Positions 27,584 to 35,394 of a stretch of DNA of 64,000 nt are shown piece after piece (position 1 is the stretch's first letter; each line of letters opens with the position of its first letter). The stretch is from Planctomycetia bacterium (lineage in GTDB: Bacteria > Planctomycetota > Phycisphaerae > UBA1845 > Fen-1342), in NCBI GenBank assembly GCA_015709575.1, contig CP054190.1:1488001-1552000 (forward strand), given 5' to 3'. Under the pieces are notes generated by a model, which saw nothing but the letters and a program-made list of their open reading frames with translations, did not search any database and was not told the DNA's origin. A program made the translations under genes and the position numbers.

Positions 27584-27612
27584 ATGATACGTTCCCGGGC
27601 CGGCGGCTGCAA
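27584..27612 (-). promoter_or_regulatory. Promoter of rpmB
   Basis: On the minus strand TTGCAG (27612-27607) and TATCAT (27589-27584) are 17 bases apart. The start site would be near 27577, giving a leader of about 55 bases with a GAGG ribosome site. It lies back to back with the pgsA promoter. Confidence 0.65.
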
Positions 27613-27628
27613 CAGGGGTGGACCGGCT

Positions 27629-27657
27629 TTGCGACCGCGCCGCGGGCGGTTTACACT
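27629..27657 (+). promoter_or_regulatory. Promoter of pgsA
   Basis: TTGCGA (27629-27634) and TACACT (27652-27657) are 17 bases apart. The leader before the ATG at 27695 would be about 30 bases. Only 16 bases separate its -35 from the divergent rpmB -35. Confidence 0.6.
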
Positions 27658-27694
27658 GCCGCCGACCGCCCCGAAACCCCAGGCAGCGCCGCGG

Positions 27695-28432
27695 ATGACC
27701 ATTAACCTCCCGAACCAGATCACGATCGCCCGCCTGCTGCTGGCCATCGCGTTTTTCGGGATTCTGTCGTGGGCGGACGCCGCGCGGTTTGACCACCAGC
27801 GCGGGTTGCTTGCGGCGGCGTTCTGGGTCTTTCTGGTGGCGGCGCTGAGCGACGCCCTGGACGGCATCCTGGCGCGACGAATGGGGCAGGTGACGTCGTT
27901 CGGGCGGATCGTGGACCCGGTCGTGGACAAGGTGCTGGTCTGCGGGGCGTTCCTGTACCTGGCCAGCTTTCATTTTTATCACCCGGTTGAGCGCGTCAGC
28001 CTCTCCTACGTCGAACCGTGGATGGTGGTGCTGATCCTGACGCGCGAAATGCTCGTGTCGGCGCTTCGGGCGCACAGCGAAGCCCGCGGCGTCACGTTCG
28101 GCTCGGACTGGCTCGGCAAGATCAAGATGGTTGTGCAGTCGGCGACGGTCTGCACGGTGCTGGGCGTGCTGGCGTGGTTTCACGACCTTCCCAGCTTCAT
28201 TTTGCTTGCCAAGTCCTGCGTGTGGGTGACGACGATTGTCACCGCGCTATCGGCGATCACTTACGTTCGGCGAAGTTGGAGCGCGCTCTTTTCTCGCGGC
28301 GCGCTGGCGAACCTGCCCGGCACTCCCCATTCGCCGGGCGCATCGTCCGCACAAACCCCACCTTCCGCGTCCAACACCCAGGCGCGAGCGTCCGGGCACG
28401 ACGCCCCCGGCATCCGCGGAGCGGCCGTTTGA
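27695..28432 (+). CDS. pgsA: CDP-diacylglycerol-glycerol-3-phosphate phosphatidyltransferase
   Basis: A 245-residue membrane enzyme that makes phosphatidylglycerophosphate from CDP-diacylglycerol and glycerol-3-phosphate. The full CDP-alcohol phosphotransferase signature D-x2-DG-x2-AR-x8-G-x3-D-x3-D is present near residues 50-75 (DALDGILARR then FGRIVDPVVDK). Six helices are expected. A 45-residue Ser/Pro/Ala-rich tail after the last helix is unusual. The upstream open frame to 27584 is rejected because it crosses the promoter. The TGA overlaps the TTG start of the next gene, so this and pgpA form a phosphatidylglycerol pathway pair. Confidence 0.93.
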   Translation: MTINLPNQITIARLLLAIAFFGILSWADAARFDHQRGLLAAAFWVFLVAALSDALDGILARRMGQVTSFGRIVDPVVDKVLVCGAFLYLASFHFYHPVERVSLSYVEPWMVVLILTREMLVSALRAHSEARGVTFGSDWLGKIKMVVQSATVCTVLGVLAWFHDLPSFILLAKSCVWVTTIVTALSAITYVRRSWSALFSRGALANLPGTPHSPGASSAQTPPSASNTQARASGHDAPGIRGAAV

Positions 28433-28986
28433 GCCGCCGGGGTGCCGATTTGCTTCGCACGGCCTGTGTCACCGTGCTGGGCAGCGGGTTTGCGCCGTTC
28501 GCGTCGGGAACGTGGGGTTCGCTCGCGGCAGCGGCAATGCTGATCGGCGCTGTCGCGATGGTGCGGGGCGGTGGCGGTGGGGACGGTGCGGTGCAGGTCG
28601 TGATCGCGGTGGGCGTGCTGGCGGCGTGCTGGGCGTCAGTCGCCTTCGGGCCGTGGGCGGTGGCGCGGTTCGGGCGAAAAGACCCCAAGCCATTCGTGCT
28701 GGATGAGTTTGCCGGACAATGGCTGGCGATGCTGGCACTGCCGGGCGCGGCGTTGTTGAGCGTCGGCTGGCTGACGCAACTTGGGTTCCAATTCGTGCTG
28801 TTTCGTGCCCTGGACGTGTGGAAACCCGCTCCTGGGCGACAATTGGAGCGATTGCCGCACGGCTGGGGCATTTTGCTCGATGACCTGTCCTCGGCGGTTT
28901 ATGCCAACTTGATCGCGCAGGCCGCTTGGCGTGTGCCGGCGCTTTCGACGTGGCTTGCGCAGAACAGCCAGCCGATCTACCCGTAG
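28429..28986 (+). CDS. pgpA: Phosphatidylglycerophosphatase A
   Basis: A 185-residue PgpA, which dephosphorylates phosphatidylglycerophosphate, the product of the preceding enzyme. Family motifs are GSGFAPFASGTWGSL near residue 18, KPFVLDEFAGQWLAM near residue 87 and the late ALDVWKPAPGRQLERLPHGW segment near residue 125 with its conserved acidic and basic residues. The start is the TTG at 28429, inside the pgsA stop (TTGA overlap), since family similarity begins right after it and no ATG is available. Compared with E. coli PgpA the length is close to normal. Confidence 0.9.
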   Translation: MSRRGADLLRTACVTVLGSGFAPFASGTWGSLAAAAMLIGAVAMVRGGGGGDGAVQVVIAVGVLAACWASVAFGPWAVARFGRKDPKPFVLDEFAGQWLAMLALPGAALLSVGWLTQLGFQFVLFRALDVWKPAPGRQLERLPHGWGILLDDLSSAVYANLIAQAAWRVPALSTWLAQNSQPIYP

Positions 28987-28998
28987 TCGGAGCGGGGC

Positions 28999-29796
28999 TT
29001 GGACACGATTCGCGCGTTGATCCTGGGCGTCGTCGAGGGGCTAACCGAGTTTCTGCCCATCTCGAGCACCGGCCACCTGATCATTGTGGGCGATCTGCTG
29101 GGCGTGCGGGCGGATGAGGCGCCGTGGTCGCTGTTGCTGTGGGTGAGTCAGCTTGCCGCGATTCTGGCGGTGATTGTGCTTTTTGGCGGCGATCTGCGCC
29201 GGCGCATATTTCAACCCACGGCCGGGGGATGGAAGCGACATCTGCTGACCAAGCTGGCCGTCGCGATGCTGCCGACGGTCGTGCTGGCGCTGTTGTTCAA
29301 GAAACTGCTCGACCCGCTGGAAACGCCGGTGCCGACGGCGATTGCGCTAATCGCCGGTGCGCTGGTGATGGAGTGGATCGATCGCCGCTATCGGCGCGAT
29401 GCGCCCATGGACCTGGACGATATCACGCTGCGCCAGGCGTTCTGGATCGGGGCGATTCAGGCGCTGAGCATGGTGCCGGGGGTGTCGCGGGCGGGGGCGA
29501 CGATCATGGGCGGAATGGTGCTGGGGCTGACGCCGCGGGTGGCGGCGCAGTTCTCGTTCTACCTGGCAATTCCGACGATGTTGGGGGCGGCCGGCAAGAC
29601 GCTGGCGGATCATTCGCTGGAGATGACGAGCCAACAGGCAGCGCTTCTGCTGGTCGGCTGTGCAACGGCGTTCACAACAGCGCTGCTCGTCGTCGCGGGG
29701 TTCCTGGAATTCGTGAAGCGCTACCGCTTCACCGCGTTTGCGGTCTATCGGGTGGTGCTCGGCGTGGCGGTGCTGATCTGGGCGTGGCGAGGGTGA
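28999..29796 (+). CDS. uppP: Undecaprenyl-diphosphatase UppP
   Basis: A 265-residue membrane phosphatase that recycles undecaprenyl diphosphate to the carrier lipid for wall and glycan synthesis. Both active-site segments are intact: EGLTEFLPISSTGHL near residue 14 and PGVSRAGATIMGGM near residue 163. Eight helices are expected. The start is a TTG at 28999 with a CGGAG ribosome site upstream. The gene follows pgpA by 12 bases, making a lipid and envelope operon pgsA-pgpA-uppP. Its last 52 bases overlap the end of the convergent methyltransferase gene. Confidence 0.94.
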   Translation: MDTIRALILGVVEGLTEFLPISSTGHLIIVGDLLGVRADEAPWSLLLWVSQLAAILAVIVLFGGDLRRRIFQPTAGGWKRHLLTKLAVAMLPTVVLALLFKKLLDPLETPVPTAIALIAGALVMEWIDRRYRRDAPMDLDDITLRQAFWIGAIQALSMVPGVSRAGATIMGGMVLGLTPRVAAQFSFYLAIPTMLGAAGKTLADHSLEMTSQQAALLLVGCATAFTTALLVVAGFLEFVKRYRFTAFAVYRVVLGVAVLIWAWRG

Positions 29797-30554
29797 GCGG
29801 CGTGGGTGACAACGTAGCGATGGCCGATCCAGTCCGGACCCGCGCCGGAATCTTGCAGGCGGCTGACCAGCAACCCGCCGCGCGCGTGAATCCAGCGCTG
29901 GACTTCCTGCGGCGGGGTACCCCACATCTCCATGCGCGGCTGCCAGTCGTCGCCGATTGCGTTCTCATCGCGTTCCGCGTGCCCGCTCGGCGTGGCGGTC
30001 TTTGCGGTCGGCGGCGCGGAACGAGACGCTGAGACGGGGCTGGCCGCGCGCCGTTCGGGCAATTGAAAACAAATCACGCCCGCGGGCGACAATACGCGCA
30101 AGAACTCGCCGATGTAGGCGCGCGCGAAGCGCGGCTCCATGTGCTGCAACACGATGTTGCTATAGATCAGGCCAAACTCGGAATCCGGCAGGCATGCGAG
30201 GTCGTCGCGTTCGTTCTGAACGTACCGCACGCGCGTGCCGTAGCGGTTCGCGGCGCGGGCTCGGTCGATCATGCTGGCGGCGATGTCCACGCCGACGACC
30301 CGCTCAAAATGCCCGGCCAGCGCCTGCGAGAGCCGGCCGACGCCGCAGCCGAAGTCCAGCGCGGCGCCTCGCGGCGGCGGCAGTCCGAGTTCATCCAGCG
30401 TGCGGAGCAGTTCGGTGATTTCGCGTTGGCCGGTCTGGAAGAACGCGGCCGGATCCCAGCGGTTTCCGCGCGTGCCTGGCGCGGTGAGGATGGCCCACAG
30501 CGGGTCGGACCGCCCGAAGGCGTCCCAGTGCCGGGCCAGTTCCGCCAGTTCCAT
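29745..30554 (-). CDS. Class I SAM-dependent methyltransferase
   Basis: A 269-residue methyltransferase. The SAM-binding motif ALDFGCGVGRLSQAL is near residue 65. VVGVDIAASMI follows as the acidic motif, then IYSNIVLQHM near residue 130 and FLRVLSPAGVICFQLP near residue 150. A hydrophilic Ala/Ser/Pro/Thr linker (about 168-200) separates this core from a short C-terminal region, MWGTPPQEVQRWI. The acceptor is unknown. A GGGAGGG ribosome site lies directly before the ATG at 30554. It is downstream of trpA on the same strand, 33 bases away, and its 3' end overlaps uppP on the other strand. Confidence 0.82.
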   Translation of the reverse strand: MELAELARHWDAFGRSDPLWAILTAPGTRGNRWDPAAFFQTGQREITELLRTLDELGLPPPRGAALDFGCGVGRLSQALAGHFERVVGVDIAASMIDRARAANRYGTRVRYVQNERDDLACLPDSEFGLIYSNIVLQHMEPRFARAYIGEFLRVLSPAGVICFQLPERRAASPVSASRSAPPTAKTATPSGHAERDENAIGDDWQPRMEMWGTPPQEVQRWIHARGGLLVSRLQDSGAGPDWIGHRYVVTHAAHPRHAQISTATPSTTR

Positions 30555-30587
30555 GCCCTCCCTATCGGTCCGGGCGAGTCACTGGAA

Positions 30588-31397
30588 TCAACCAGGCAGA
30601 CCGGCAGCCAGTTCGCGAACGGCGGCTTCGATTCGCCCGGCGAGCGCCGGGCCGCGTTCGCGGTGCGCCGCAGCCTCATTCAGCCGCCGAACAATGGCGC
30701 TGCCGACGATCGCCCCGTCCGCCACGCGACAGACCTCGCGGACGTGCTCGGGTCGCGATACGCCGAAGCCGATGCAAACGGCTTTCGCACCGGCACTGCG
30801 GAGCCGCTGCACGCTGACGGGCAGATCGGGCGGCAGGCCGGAGCGCTCCCCGGTGATGCCGGCGACGGACTGCAGATACACGAATGGGTCGGATGCTGCG
30901 GCGATGCGGGCGAGGCGGTCCGGCTCGGTGGTTGGCGCGGCGATGAAAATGGTGCTCAGGCCGCAGGCGCGGGTTGCGGCCAGCAGCTCATCGGCCTCTT
31001 CGATAGCGAGGTCCGGCGCGAGGACGCCGCTGATGCCGGCTGCGGCGAACTGCTCGACGAACGCACTGACGCCGCGGCGATGCACAATCGAGTAGCTGAC
31101 CATCGCCAGCAGCGGCACCGTGATCCGACCGCGCGCGGCGCGCAGCGCGTCCAGCAACGAGGTCACTCGAAACCCGGAATTGATCGCCCGGGCAAAAGAC
31201 GCCTGAATCACCGGGCCGTCCGCAATCGGGTCGGAGAAGGGGATACCCAGCTCGACACAGGCGCAGGAATCCGCGGGGATGCGGGTGAGAATCTCGACCG
31301 TGCTGTCGCAATCGGGGTCGCCGGCCGTGATGAACGGCAGCAGGGCCCGCTCACCACGCTTGATGCGACGGGCAAATTCTGCCTGCAGCGCGTTCAT
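30588..31397 (-). CDS. trpA: Tryptophan synthase alpha subunit
   Basis: A 269-residue TrpA, which cleaves indole-3-glycerol phosphate to indole and glyceraldehyde-3-phosphate. The catalytic glutamate and aspartate lie in VELGIPFSDPIADGP near residues 48-62, and the phosphate-binding loop GFGVSRPEHV is near residue 210. A CGGAG ribosome site is nine bases before the ATG at 31397; a GTG at 31403 is an alternative. trpB is not adjacent and trpF lies 32 kb away, so tryptophan genes are dispersed in this genome. It may be transcribed with the downstream methyltransferase. Confidence 0.94.
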   Translation of the reverse strand: MNALQAEFARRIKRGERALLPFITAGDPDCDSTVEILTRIPADSCACVELGIPFSDPIADGPVIQASFARAINSGFRVTSLLDALRAARGRITVPLLAMVSYSIVHRRGVSAFVEQFAAAGISGVLAPDLAIEEADELLAATRACGLSTIFIAAPTTEPDRLARIAAASDPFVYLQSVAGITGERSGLPPDLPVSVQRLRSAGAKAVCIGFGVSRPEHVREVCRVADGAIVGSAIVRRLNEAAAHRERGPALAGRIEAAVRELAAGLPG

Positions 31398-31573
31398 CCG
31401 CACTCCGTTCGGACCCTCGTGGCCGCGTGGCGCCGTTGCCCGCGAGCGCTTCCGGCATCGCCAACCCGCGGCGCGTGCGGGCCGATCCGGCCGATCATAA
31501 GATAGCTCACCCGCGGCGCCGGCGTTGGCCGCAGCGACCGCGAAGACACGATCCGAGGCACCCGGCGTACACC

Positions 31574-32476
31574 ATGCGCATCCGCGAACTGCTCTCCACC
31601 GGCCGCCCCAGCATCTCCTTTGAGTTCTTTCCGCCGAAGGACGAGGCCGGCATCGAGGCGCTCAAGACCACGATCGCGTCGTTGCGCGAGCTGCGGCCGA
31701 CGTATGTATCGGTCACTTACGGCGCGGGCGGCAGCACCCGCGACCGCACCATCGACCTGGTAGGGCAGATCCGGCGCGAGTTCGGGATCGAGGCGATGGC
31801 GCACCTGACGTGCGTCGGCTCCTCGAAAGAGGAGTTGCGCGGCGTGCTGGCGCGGCTGGCGGCCTGCGGGGTGGAGAACGTGCTGGCGTTGCGCGGGGAT
31901 CCGCCGAAGGGGGATGCGACCTTCACGCCGCACCCGGAGGGATTTCGCTACGCCAGCGAGCTGGCAGGGTTTGTCCGCTCGGGATACCGCTTCTGCCTGG
32001 CGGGGGCGTGCTACCCTGAGAAGCACGTCGAGGCGTCGAGTTTTGACGCGGACCTGGACCACCTGCGGCGGAAGGTGGACGCCGGCTGTGAATTCCTGAT
32101 CACGCAGCTCTTTTTTGACAACCAGCGCTACTTCGACTTCGTAGCGCGGGCGCGCGCGGCGGGGATCGGCGTACCGATCATTCCCGGCATCATGCCGATC
32201 ACGAACGTGGCACAGGTGGAGCGCTTCACGCAGATGTGCGGGGCGTCGATCCCGGAGTTGCTGCTTCGCGAGCTGCGCGGGCTGGCGGGGGATCCCGCGG
32301 CGGTGACGGCGCAGGGGGTGGCGCACGCGACGGCCCAATGCCTGGAACTGCTGCAGCGTGGCGCGCCCGGGATTCACTTCTACACGTTGAACAAGTCGCC
32401 CTCGGCACGGACGATCCTGACGGCCATCCGCACGGTGTACCCGCCGGCGCGGACGCCCGCCGGCTCGTGGGATTAG
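31574..32476 (+). CDS. metF: Methylenetetrahydrofolate reductase
   Basis: A 300-residue MetF-type flavoprotein that reduces 5,10-methylenetetrahydrofolate to 5-methyltetrahydrofolate for methionine synthesis. The catalytic glutamate is in ISFEFFPPKDE near residue 16. VENVLALRGDPPKGD near residue 97 binds FAD and folate, and FLITQLFFDNQRYFDF near residue 175 is also typical. No C-terminal regulatory extension is present, as in other bacterial forms. The start is the ATG at 31574 with a weak GAGG about 18 bases upstream; the frame continues further upstream without similarity. The 55-base gap to pyrR contains a promoter-like element. Confidence 0.94.
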   Translation: MRIRELLSTGRPSISFEFFPPKDEAGIEALKTTIASLRELRPTYVSVTYGAGGSTRDRTIDLVGQIRREFGIEAMAHLTCVGSSKEELRGVLARLAACGVENVLALRGDPPKGDATFTPHPEGFRYASELAGFVRSGYRFCLAGACYPEKHVEASSFDADLDHLRRKVDAGCEFLITQLFFDNQRYFDFVARARAAGIGVPIIPGIMPITNVAQVERFTQMCGASIPELLLRELRGLAGDPAAVTAQGVAHATAQCLELLQRGAPGIHFYTLNKSPSARTILTAIRTVYPPARTPAGSWD

Positions 32477-32495
32477 CGCGGCGGCGCGCGGGCAC

Positions 32496-32524
32496 TTTTC
32501 GCTCCGCCGGCGCGGCGGTACGCT
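32496..32524 (+). promoter_or_regulatory. Likely promoter of pyrR, leaderless
   Basis: TTTTCG (32496-32501) and TACGCT (32519-32524) are 17 bases apart. Seven bases separate the -10 from the ATG at 32532. There is therefore no room for the PyrR-type attenuator leader seen in Firmicutes. Confidence 0.45.
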
Positions 32525-32531
32525 GCGCGGC

Positions 32532-33056
32532 ATGATCCTTCAGGATGAAGCCGGGCTGCGGCGGACGCTGGAAACGATGGCGGACGAGATCGCGCGGGCG
32601 GCGCCGCCTGGCGCGCCGGTCGGCATCGTCGGAATCCGGCGTCGCGGCGAGGTGCTGGCGCGGCGGCTGCGGGCGATGCTCGAAGCGCGGGGGGTGGCGC
32701 TGCATCACGGGGCGCTGGACATCACGCTGTACCGCGACGATCTCTCGACGATTGGCCCCAATGCGATGCTGCGGGGGACGGAGATCGCCTTCGATGTTCG
32801 CGATCACTGGATCGTGCTGGTGGATGACGTGCTGTACACCGGACGGAGCGTGCGGGCGGCGCTGGACGCGCTTGTCGACCTGGGACGGCCGCGGGCCATC
32901 CGGCTCGCCGTGCTGGTCGATCGCGGCTGGCGCGAGCTGCCGATTCACGCCGATTTCGTCGGTCTGAAGGTGGAGACGACTGCGCACCAGATCATCAAGG
33001 TGAAGGTGCACGAGGTGGACGGGGAGGACGGGATCGAGTGCGTCGAATCCGAGTAG
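32532..33056 (+). CDS. pyrR: PyrR pyrimidine regulator / uracil phosphoribosyltransferase
   Basis: A 174-residue PyrR. The PRPP-binding motif VLVDDVLYTGRSVRAALDAL is near residue 96, with the family's GIRRRGEVLARR segment near residue 36. In Bacillus it binds pyr mRNA leaders when UMP is high and also makes UMP from uracil. Here the gene appears to lack a leader, so enzymatic action or regulation of other transcripts is more likely. It is followed by pyrB after 22 bases, the conserved pyrR-pyrB order. Confidence 0.92.
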   Translation: MILQDEAGLRRTLETMADEIARAAPPGAPVGIVGIRRRGEVLARRLRAMLEARGVALHHGALDITLYRDDLSTIGPNAMLRGTEIAFDVRDHWIVLVDDVLYTGRSVRAALDALVDLGRPRAIRLAVLVDRGWRELPIHADFVGLKVETTAHQIIKVKVHEVDGEDGIECVESE

Positions 33057-33078
33057 CGCCGGGGGGCAGAGGCATCGC

Positions 33079-34038
33079 ATGACGATCACCGAGACGCAGC
33101 GGCCGGTCTGGATGCGGCGGCACTTGCTGCAGATGGACGACCTGGCGCGCGAGGAAATCGAGCACATTCTCGACACGGCCGAGGGCTTCAAGGAGGTCTC
33201 CACCCGCAGCGTCAAGAAGGTGCCGGCGCTGCGCGGGCGGGTGGTCGTGACGATGTTTTTCGAGGAGAGCACGCGCACGCGGATGAGCTTCGAGCTGGCG
33301 GCCCAGCGCCTGGGGGCCGACGTGATCGACCTGCAGGAGCGGATGTCCTCGACCAAAAAGGGCGAGTCGCTGATCGACACAGCCCGCAACATCGAGGCCA
33401 TGGGGGTGGACGTCATGGTGCTGCGGCACCCGGCAGCCGGATCTGCGACGCACCTTTCGCAGTCCGTCGGCTGCTGCGTGGTGAATGCCGGCGACGGCCA
33501 GCACGCCCACCCGACGCAAGCGCTGCTCGACCTGTTCACACTGCGCGAATCGAAGGGGCGGATCGACGGTCTGAAGGTCGCGATCGTGGGTGATGTGGCC
33601 CACTCGCGCGTGGCGCGATCGAATCTGCGCGGGTTGCTGAAGCTCGGGGCGGAGGTCACGCTGGTCGGCCCGCCCACGCTGGTGCCGCGCGCGTTCGAGG
33701 CGCTCGGCGCGCGGGTGTGTCACGACTTCGACGCGGTGCTGGGCGAATTCGACGTGATCAACATGCTGCGCGTGCAGAACGAGCGGATCGAAAGCAGCGT
33801 GTTTCCAAGCGTCCGTGAGTACGTGCAGTTCTTCGGCATGAACGCCGAGCGGCTGCGGCGCTGCCGGCCGGACGTCCTCATCATGCACCCCGGGCCGGTG
33901 AACCGGGGAATCGAGCTGGCCGCCGACGTGGCCGACGGGCCGAATTCGAGCATCCTGCGGCAGGTCACGAACGGGCTGGCCGTGCGGATGGCCGTGCTGT
34001 TTCTCGTCAACCAGGCCGCCACCGGCCACGCCGCATGA
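33079..34038 (+). CDS. pyrB: Aspartate carbamoyltransferase, catalytic subunit
   Basis: A 319-residue catalytic chain that forms N-carbamoyl-aspartate, the first committed pyrimidine step. The carbamoyl-phosphate loop FFEESTRTRMSFELAAQRL is near residue 55. HPTQALLDLFT near residue 144 and MHPGPVNRGIE near residue 270 complete the active site. A GGGGGGCAGAGG tract upstream provides the ribosome site. No pyrI is seen, and pyrC does not follow; instead the stop overlaps the start of a HEAT-like membrane protein by four bases. Confidence 0.96.
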   Translation: MTITETQRPVWMRRHLLQMDDLAREEIEHILDTAEGFKEVSTRSVKKVPALRGRVVVTMFFEESTRTRMSFELAAQRLGADVIDLQERMSSTKKGESLIDTARNIEAMGVDVMVLRHPAAGSATHLSQSVGCCVVNAGDGQHAHPTQALLDLFTLRESKGRIDGLKVAIVGDVAHSRVARSNLRGLLKLGAEVTLVGPPTLVPRAFEALGARVCHDFDAVLGEFDVINMLRVQNERIESSVFPSVREYVQFFGMNAERLRRCRPDVLIMHPGPVNRGIELAADVADGPNSSILRQVTNGLAVRMAVLFLVNQAATGHAA

Positions 34039-34907
34039 GCCGCGCGGGCGTGCGAACGGGGCTTTGGATCACCGGGGTCGCGGCGTTGATCGCGCTGGTC
34101 GGCGGGGTGCTGATGTGGCCGATGATCGCCGACGCGGTGCGCAACCGGCGGGCGGCGAACCTGCTGGCGAGCGAACAGGCGGACGATCGCGTGCGCGGGG
34201 CGTGGATGCTGCTGCCCAGCGCGGCGCGCGAGCACTTCGTGGATCTGCGCGATCGGCTGCTGCGGGGGAGTGAAGCGGATGATCGCTGTCGGGAGGCATA
34301 TGTCTACGCGCTGGGTCGCAGCGGGATATCCGACGCGCTCGGGATCCTGACGGCCATTCGTGAACGGGATGAGTCGCCACGGGTGCGCGGGGCGGCGCTT
34401 TACGCGATTGCGCGGCTGGATCGCACGATGGGGAGGGCGCAGGTCCGGCGGACCTCGCTGGAACTCTCAGAGCGGCCGAACGGCGGCGACCCGTGGGAGC
34501 GGCTGGGGTTGCTCCAAGCGCGGATCGCGCTGAACGACCTGCGGGGAATGGAGGCGGCGTTCGTCGCGGCGCGCTCCGCGGACGAGGAGCTGCGGCTGGC
34601 GGGATCCCGGTTGCTGACGCGCGTGGTCCGGCCGCTGCTGGAGATCGGCGGCGCCTGGCCGATCGAGGCGGCGAAGGCAGCGCAGCGCGCGAGCGCCCGG
34701 CGCGACGGGGCGGATGAGGACGATGAGGCGGAAGCATGGCCGATCGCGCTGGTGGACGAGGTGCAGCGGCGTTGCCGGGGGCTGGATCTGCAGAGTGTCT
34801 ATGACGCATCGACGCCTCACGCCCGCGCGGCGGAGCGGGTGCATCGCGACGTGCGACGGCTCACAAGTGCGCGCGAGCGAATTCGGCGTTTTCTGTTCCG
34901 GGATTGA
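34035..34907 (+). CDS. Membrane-anchored HEAT-like repeat protein
   Basis: A 290-residue protein with one N-terminal helix (residues 9-31, TGLWITGVAALIALVGGVLM) and a long helical region. Residues 45-210 contain HEAT-like repeats (CREAYVYALGRSGISDALG and VRGAALYAIARLD). The end is acidic and then basic. No enzyme motif is present. Its ATG overlaps the pyrB stop by four bases (34035-34038), so it is translated with the pyrimidine genes, although its role is unlikely to be pyrimidine synthesis. A similar coupling of a HEAT protein to an unrelated gene occurs behind lnt. Confidence 0.72.
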   Translation: MSRAGVRTGLWITGVAALIALVGGVLMWPMIADAVRNRRAANLLASEQADDRVRGAWMLLPSAAREHFVDLRDRLLRGSEADDRCREAYVYALGRSGISDALGILTAIRERDESPRVRGAALYAIARLDRTMGRAQVRRTSLELSERPNGGDPWERLGLLQARIALNDLRGMEAAFVAARSADEELRLAGSRLLTRVVRPLLEIGGAWPIEAAKAAQRASARRDGADEDDEAEAWPIALVDEVQRRCRGLDLQSVYDASTPHARAAERVHRDVRRLTSARERIRRFLFRD

Positions 34908-35080
34908 GTTCCGCTGTTGATGGGTCGCGCGAACGCGGACCTGCACCATCGCGCTGCGCTGGCGTGTGAGCGGGGTGCTGAGCAGAGCGAAGCCCAGCAA
35001 ATCCGCCCGGCGGCTCGAAAGCCCCGACGCGTTTCGAAGTTTCCGGACATCGCCTCACGGCGAACGATCAATAATTCCGG

Positions 35081-35374
35081 TCACAGAAAGCACCACACCC
35101 CGGCAACCCCCAGCGCGGCAATCACCAGAAACGCCACCCCGACCCAGCCGCGCCCCGTCCGCTTGATCCCGGTCCCGGGCGTCACCCATGCCCCGCAGCG
35201 TCCGCAGCGCTCCGCGCCTTCCCAGATCATCGCCCCGCAGCGCGGGCAGGGCAGCGTGTCCTCGGAGTCATCGTCGCCCGACATATCTTCCGGCTGGGGA
35301 TCTTCCGGGTCGTCATAGCCGAAATCCTGGTCGTCATCGTCCTGATGCCGCCGTCCGGCAGGGGGTCGCGTCAT
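35081..35374 (-). CDS. Small zinc-ribbon protein with C-terminal helix
   Basis: A 97-residue protein in three parts: an acidic, disordered N-terminus (residues 8-40, many Asp and Glu), a zinc ribbon with two CxxC pairs (CPRCG and CGRCG, 13 residues apart), and a single C-terminal membrane helix (GVAFLVIAALGVAGVWCFL). This is the layout of a tail-anchored zinc-ribbon protein; the function is unknown. The ATG at 35374 is preferred over an upstream GTG at 35389. It lies 20 bases downstream of the isochorismatase-like gene on the same strand and may end that operon. Confidence 0.72.
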   Translation of the reverse strand: MTRPPAGRRHQDDDDQDFGYDDPEDPQPEDMSGDDDSEDTLPCPRCGAMIWEGAERCGRCGAWVTPGTGIKRTGRGWVGVAFLVIAALGVAGVWCFL

Positions 35375-35394
35375 CGCTGTGGCTCCCACGCTCG

